Positions 62,223 to 64,000 of a DNA stretch of 64,000 nucleotides are shown in pieces. The stretch lies in assembly GCA_905215525.1 (NCBI GenBank), contig CAJMQJ010000010.1:12180-76179 (forward strand). The letters are read 5' to 3'. This stretch comes from an uncultured bacterium (GTDB lineage Bacteria > Actinomycetota > Coriobacteriia > Coriobacteriales > Coriobacteriaceae). Position numbers and translations under genes: made by a program. The notes beneath the pieces were generated by a model that was given only the letters and a program-made list of their open reading frames with translations, was not told the DNA's origin and made no database searches. Positions within the stretch are counted from its first letter, which is position 1. Each line of letters begins with the position of its first letter.

Positions 62223-62290
62223 TTCGAGTCTCGCCTCGAGCACCATACATGCAAGCGAGCGTTCAAGGGGGTCAAGGTCCCTTTTTCGTG
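62223..62290 (+). repeat. Duplicate of the tRNA-Leu 3' end and terminator
   Basis: Bases 62223-62272 repeat 62039-62088 with two mismatches in 50, and the terminator tail (CCCTTTTTCGTG) is also shared. The copy lacks the tRNA 5' half. The 134 bases between the copies are a chain of small hairpins, such as AAACAGGCC/GGCCTGTTT. It is a possible attachment-site remnant or a decayed second tRNA. Confidence 0.8.
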
Positions 62291-62316
62291 TACGTAATGT
62301 GATAACGCGCTGTACG

Positions 62317-62488
62317 TGTTATTATTCGCAAGGCGTTGTTCCCGCAATGCCCTAAAGAGGAACCTGAGGGTTCCCACCTTTTGGCGCCAATGAGCAGCTG
62401 ACTGGTCATACAACTTAGATTCCCTTCCTCAAATCGAGGAAGTCTATGTGTACGACCTGGTTGCTGAGAAGCGCCGGGTTATTTTTTT
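62317..62488 (+). promoter_or_regulatory. infC promoter and structured leader
   Basis: An extended -10 TGTTATTAT (62317-62325) starts a leader of about 175 bases. It contains GGAACC/GGTTCC (62359-62374), CTTCCTC/GAGGAAG (62424-62442) and the terminator-like hairpin at 62455-62488. Leaders before infC-rpmI-rplT in other bacteria respond to IF3 or L20. I cannot assign the ligand here. Confidence 0.6.
62455..62488 (+). terminator. Attenuator hairpin before infC
   Basis: ACCTGG pairs with CCGGGT, inner GCT with AGC around GAGA, followed by TATTTTTTT. It ends 19 bases before the apparent start codon, so read-through is needed to express the operon. Confidence 0.7.
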
Positions 62489-62507
62489 ATGAATGGAGGT
62501 AGGGAAA

Positions 62508-63062
62508 ATAGCTAAGTCTGATGACACCCGCATCAACGACGAGATCACTGCATCTTCGTGTCGTTTGATTGGCGTCGATGGCTCTCAGCTCGGCCTGTTC
62601 GCCATCCGCGATGCCCAGCGCGTCGCCGACGATCAGGGTCTCGACCTGGTCGAGATCGCTCCCAACGCGGAGCCGCCGGTCTGCAAGGTCATGGACTACG
62701 GTAAGTTCAAGTACCAGCAGGCCATGAAGGCCAAGGCTGCTCGTAAGAACCAGTCCAAGGTCGAGGTCAAGGAAATGAAGTTCCGACCCAAGATCGACGT
62801 TGGCGACTACGAGACCAAGAAGGGCCACGTTCTGCGTTTCCTCAAGAAGGGCGCACGCGTTAAGATCACCATCATGTTCCGCGGCCGTGAGATGGCTCAC
62901 CCGGAGCAGGGCCTTAACGTTCTCGAGCGTCTCGCCGAGGATCTCAAGCCTTACGCTACGGTCGAGTCCAAGCCTAAGATGGAAGGCCGTAACATGCTTA
63001 TGCTGCTCGCCCCGATTAAGGGCGCCTTCGATGAGGATAAAGCGGCAAGCGATAGCAAGTAA
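62508..63062 (+). CDS. infC: Translation initiation factor IF-3 with AUA start
   Basis: 184 residues. The N-domain (RINDEITASSCRLIGVDGSQLG) and C-domain (KEMKFRPKIDVGDYETK, RGREMAHPEQG) are complete. GGAGG (62495-62499) lies 8 bases before an ATA codon at 62508. The only in-frame ATG (62493) overlaps that ribosome site and has none of its own. IF3 genes commonly use rare starts (AUU in E. coli) so that IF3 represses its own synthesis, so ATA is the best start. A C-terminal acidic tail is present. Confidence 0.9.
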   Translation: MAKSDDTRINDEITASSCRLIGVDGSQLGLFAIRDAQRVADDQGLDLVEIAPNAEPPVCKVMDYGKFKYQQAMKAKAARKNQSKVEVKEMKFRPKIDVGDYETKKGHVLRFLKKGARVKITIMFRGREMAHPEQGLNVLERLAEDLKPYATVESKPKMEGRNMLMLLAPIKGAFDEDKAASDSK

Positions 63063-63094
63063 CTAGTGTTCTGTAACCGATTAAGGAGTATTTC

Positions 63095-63286
63095 ATGCCT
63101 AAGATGAAGTCCCACAGCGGCACCAAGAAGCGTTTCCGCAAGACTGGTACCGGCAAGCTTATGCGCGCCAAGGCTTTCAAGAGCCACATCCTGAGCAAGA
63201 AGTCCACCAAGCGTAAGCGTGGCTTCCGTCAGGAGACCGAGATCGCCGCTGCCGACCGCAAGGTCATCAAGTCGCGTCTCGCCTAA
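63095..63286 (+). CDS. rpmI: 50S ribosomal protein L35
   Basis: 63 residues, the whole L35 family sequence (PKMKSHSGTKKRF). AAGGAG precedes the ATG. Second gene of the infC-rpmI-rplT operon. Confidence 0.96.
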   Translation: MPKMKSHSGTKKRFRKTGTGKLMRAKAFKSHILSKKSTKRKRGFRQETEIAAADRKVIKSRLA

Positions 63287-63332
63287 GTTCGCGTTCCCGT
63301 TTTTCGTTTTACCGTCTAGGAGTTGATAGAAC

Positions 63333-63692
63333 ATGGCACGTATTAAGCGCGCTGTTGCCGCCAAGAAGAAGCGCCGTACCGTTATGCACCGTGCGAAGGG
63401 TTACTACGGTGCCGCTTCGCGTACTTACAAGCATGCTAAAGAGCAGGTCCAGCACTCCCTGCAGTATCAGTATCGTGATCGCCGCAACAAGAAGCGCGAG
63501 ATCCGTTCTCTCTGGATCACCCGTATCAACGCTGCTGCTCGCCTGAACGACATCTCTTACTCTCAGTTCATGCACGGCCTGAAGGTTGCCGGCATCGAGC
63601 TCGACCGCAAGGTCCTGGCTCAGATGGCTTACGAGGACATCGAGTCCTTCAACGAGCTGGCTGCCATTGCCAAGAAGGCTCTCGAGGCCTAA
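63333..63692 (+). CDS. rplT: 50S ribosomal protein L20
   Basis: 119 residues, full-length L20 (RIKRAVAAKKKRRTVM, then GYYGAASRTYKHAKEQ). TAGGAG precedes the ATG. L20 binds 23S rRNA early in assembly and regulates this operon in other bacteria. Confidence 0.97.
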   Translation: MARIKRAVAAKKKRRTVMHRAKGYYGAASRTYKHAKEQVQHSLQYQYRDRRNKKREIRSLWITRINAAARLNDISYSQFMHGLKVAGIELDRKVLAQMAYEDIESFNELAAIAKKALEA

Positions 63693-63712
63693 TAGATTCT
63701 CTTGAATCGCTA

Positions 63713-63749
63713 GGGGAGTGTCGCGTTGTGCGCGGCGCTCCCTCTTTTT
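63713..63749 (+). terminator. Terminator of infC-rpmI-rplT operon
   Basis: GGGGAGTGTCGCG pairs with CGCGGCGCTCCC, then TCTTTTT. Confidence 0.85.
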
Positions 63750-63762
63750 ATCTGAAGCGCGG

Positions 63763-63911
63763 TTTACATTGCTAAAAGCGCGGGTAGATAGACACTTACA
63801 GGTGACCGATCTCTATATATTTCTAAACCAAAGGGTCATCATCTGATACGTGCGGAAGATCCGCACCAGTCTTTCTATTAGCTATAGAAAGCGATATGTT
63901 GTGTAGGACTT
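63763..63911 (+). promoter_or_regulatory. Promoter and three-hairpin leader of unidentified gene
   Basis: TTTACA (63763-63768) and TAGATA (63785-63790), 16-base spacer. Three stems follow: GGTGACC/GGTCATC (63801-63840), GTGCGG/CCGCAC (63850-63866) and CTTTCTAT/ATAGAAAG (63871-63891). A ten-codon frame (ATG 63896) lies at its end. I recognise no riboswitch class. Confidence 0.45.
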
Positions 63912-64000
63912 GTGAAGAGTGGAATTGACGACCCACAGGGCTTCGCGGTCTGGCAATATATCTCCTTGCCGCGCGGCCCGGTCGGACCGGATCAGCCGCC
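63912..64000 (+). CDS. Start of an unidentified gene, cut by window end
   Basis: An open frame from GTG at 63912 to the window edge. It reads KSGIDDPQGFAVWQ with Gly/Pro-rich continuation and GC-rich third positions, which suggests real coding. The ribosome site is weak (AGGA 3 bases before the GTG), so the start may lie elsewhere. No family can be assigned from about 29 residues. Confidence 0.4.
   Translation, partial: MKSGIDDPQGFAVWQYISLPRGPVGPDQP

Noticed and set aside
1..64000. CRISPR arrays, transposases, prophage genes, rRNA
   Set aside because: No regularly spaced repeats with unique spacers, no DDE or serine/tyrosine recombinase motifs, no phage structural proteins and no rRNA-like sequence were seen.

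Overview
The window is high-GC, gene-dense bacterial DNA with clear Shine-Dalgarno sites. Its gene content resembles the Coriobacteriia, most likely a gut Collinsella. This placement is inferred from protein families, codon use and several families of small palindromic repeats. No rRNA or other decisive marker is present, so genus level is unproven. I see no transposase, phage gene, CRISPR array or rRNA.

Layout. 1-6 kb: a metallophosphoesterase, then a LicT/BglG-type antiterminator gene followed by its apparent RNA target (RAT hairpin and overlapping terminator), a PTS IIBC permease, a ChbG-type deacetylase and a coiled-coil DUF2130 protein. 6-15.7 kb: a Ski2-like helicase, TrmB, a second methyltransferase, an XRE regulator/DUF4097 membrane pair, and Elp3 with a spermidine-synthase-like protein. 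15.7-21.3 kb: a three-gene minus-strand operon (TerB-N/TerB-C protein, DUF2791 ATPase, Lhr-like helicase) matching the Shango anti-phage system. 21.4-25.5 kb: a DUF554 protein and a five-gene cluster of small membrane and secreted proteins, one with a WxL-like C-terminus.

25.8-29.4 kb encodes an FAD-dependent 2-hydroxyacid (lactate-type) dehydrogenase with EtfB and a ferredoxin-EtfA fusion, the gene set of electron-confurcating lactate dehydrogenase. 29.4-40.5 kb: HD hydrolase, AzlC/AzlD, KdgT, a diguanylate cyclase, an EamA exporter, PurL and a CPA2 antiporter. 40.8-49.6 kb: an SDR, homoserine dehydrogenase, and a Liv branched-chain amino-acid ABC transporter with two tandem binding proteins. 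50-60.2 kb: CutC, a DUF4931 GalT-like protein, a BASS-family transporter, a RecJ-helicase fusion, Rel, an MBL hydrolase and class II aldolase. 60.5-64 kb: a transglutaminase-like protein, tRNA-Leu(CAA) with a nearby duplicate of its 3' end, and infC-rpmI-rplT with an attenuator-like leader and an apparent AUA start codon, then the start of an unidentified gene.

How the genes fit together. Core functions (purine and homoserine synthesis, aldolase, stringent response, tRNA modification, translation) alternate with uptake systems (PTS, Liv, KdgT) and energy metabolism (lactate oxidation). Accessory functions are concentrated at 15.7-25.5 kb. Palindromic elements sit between many operons and appear to belong to several distinct families.
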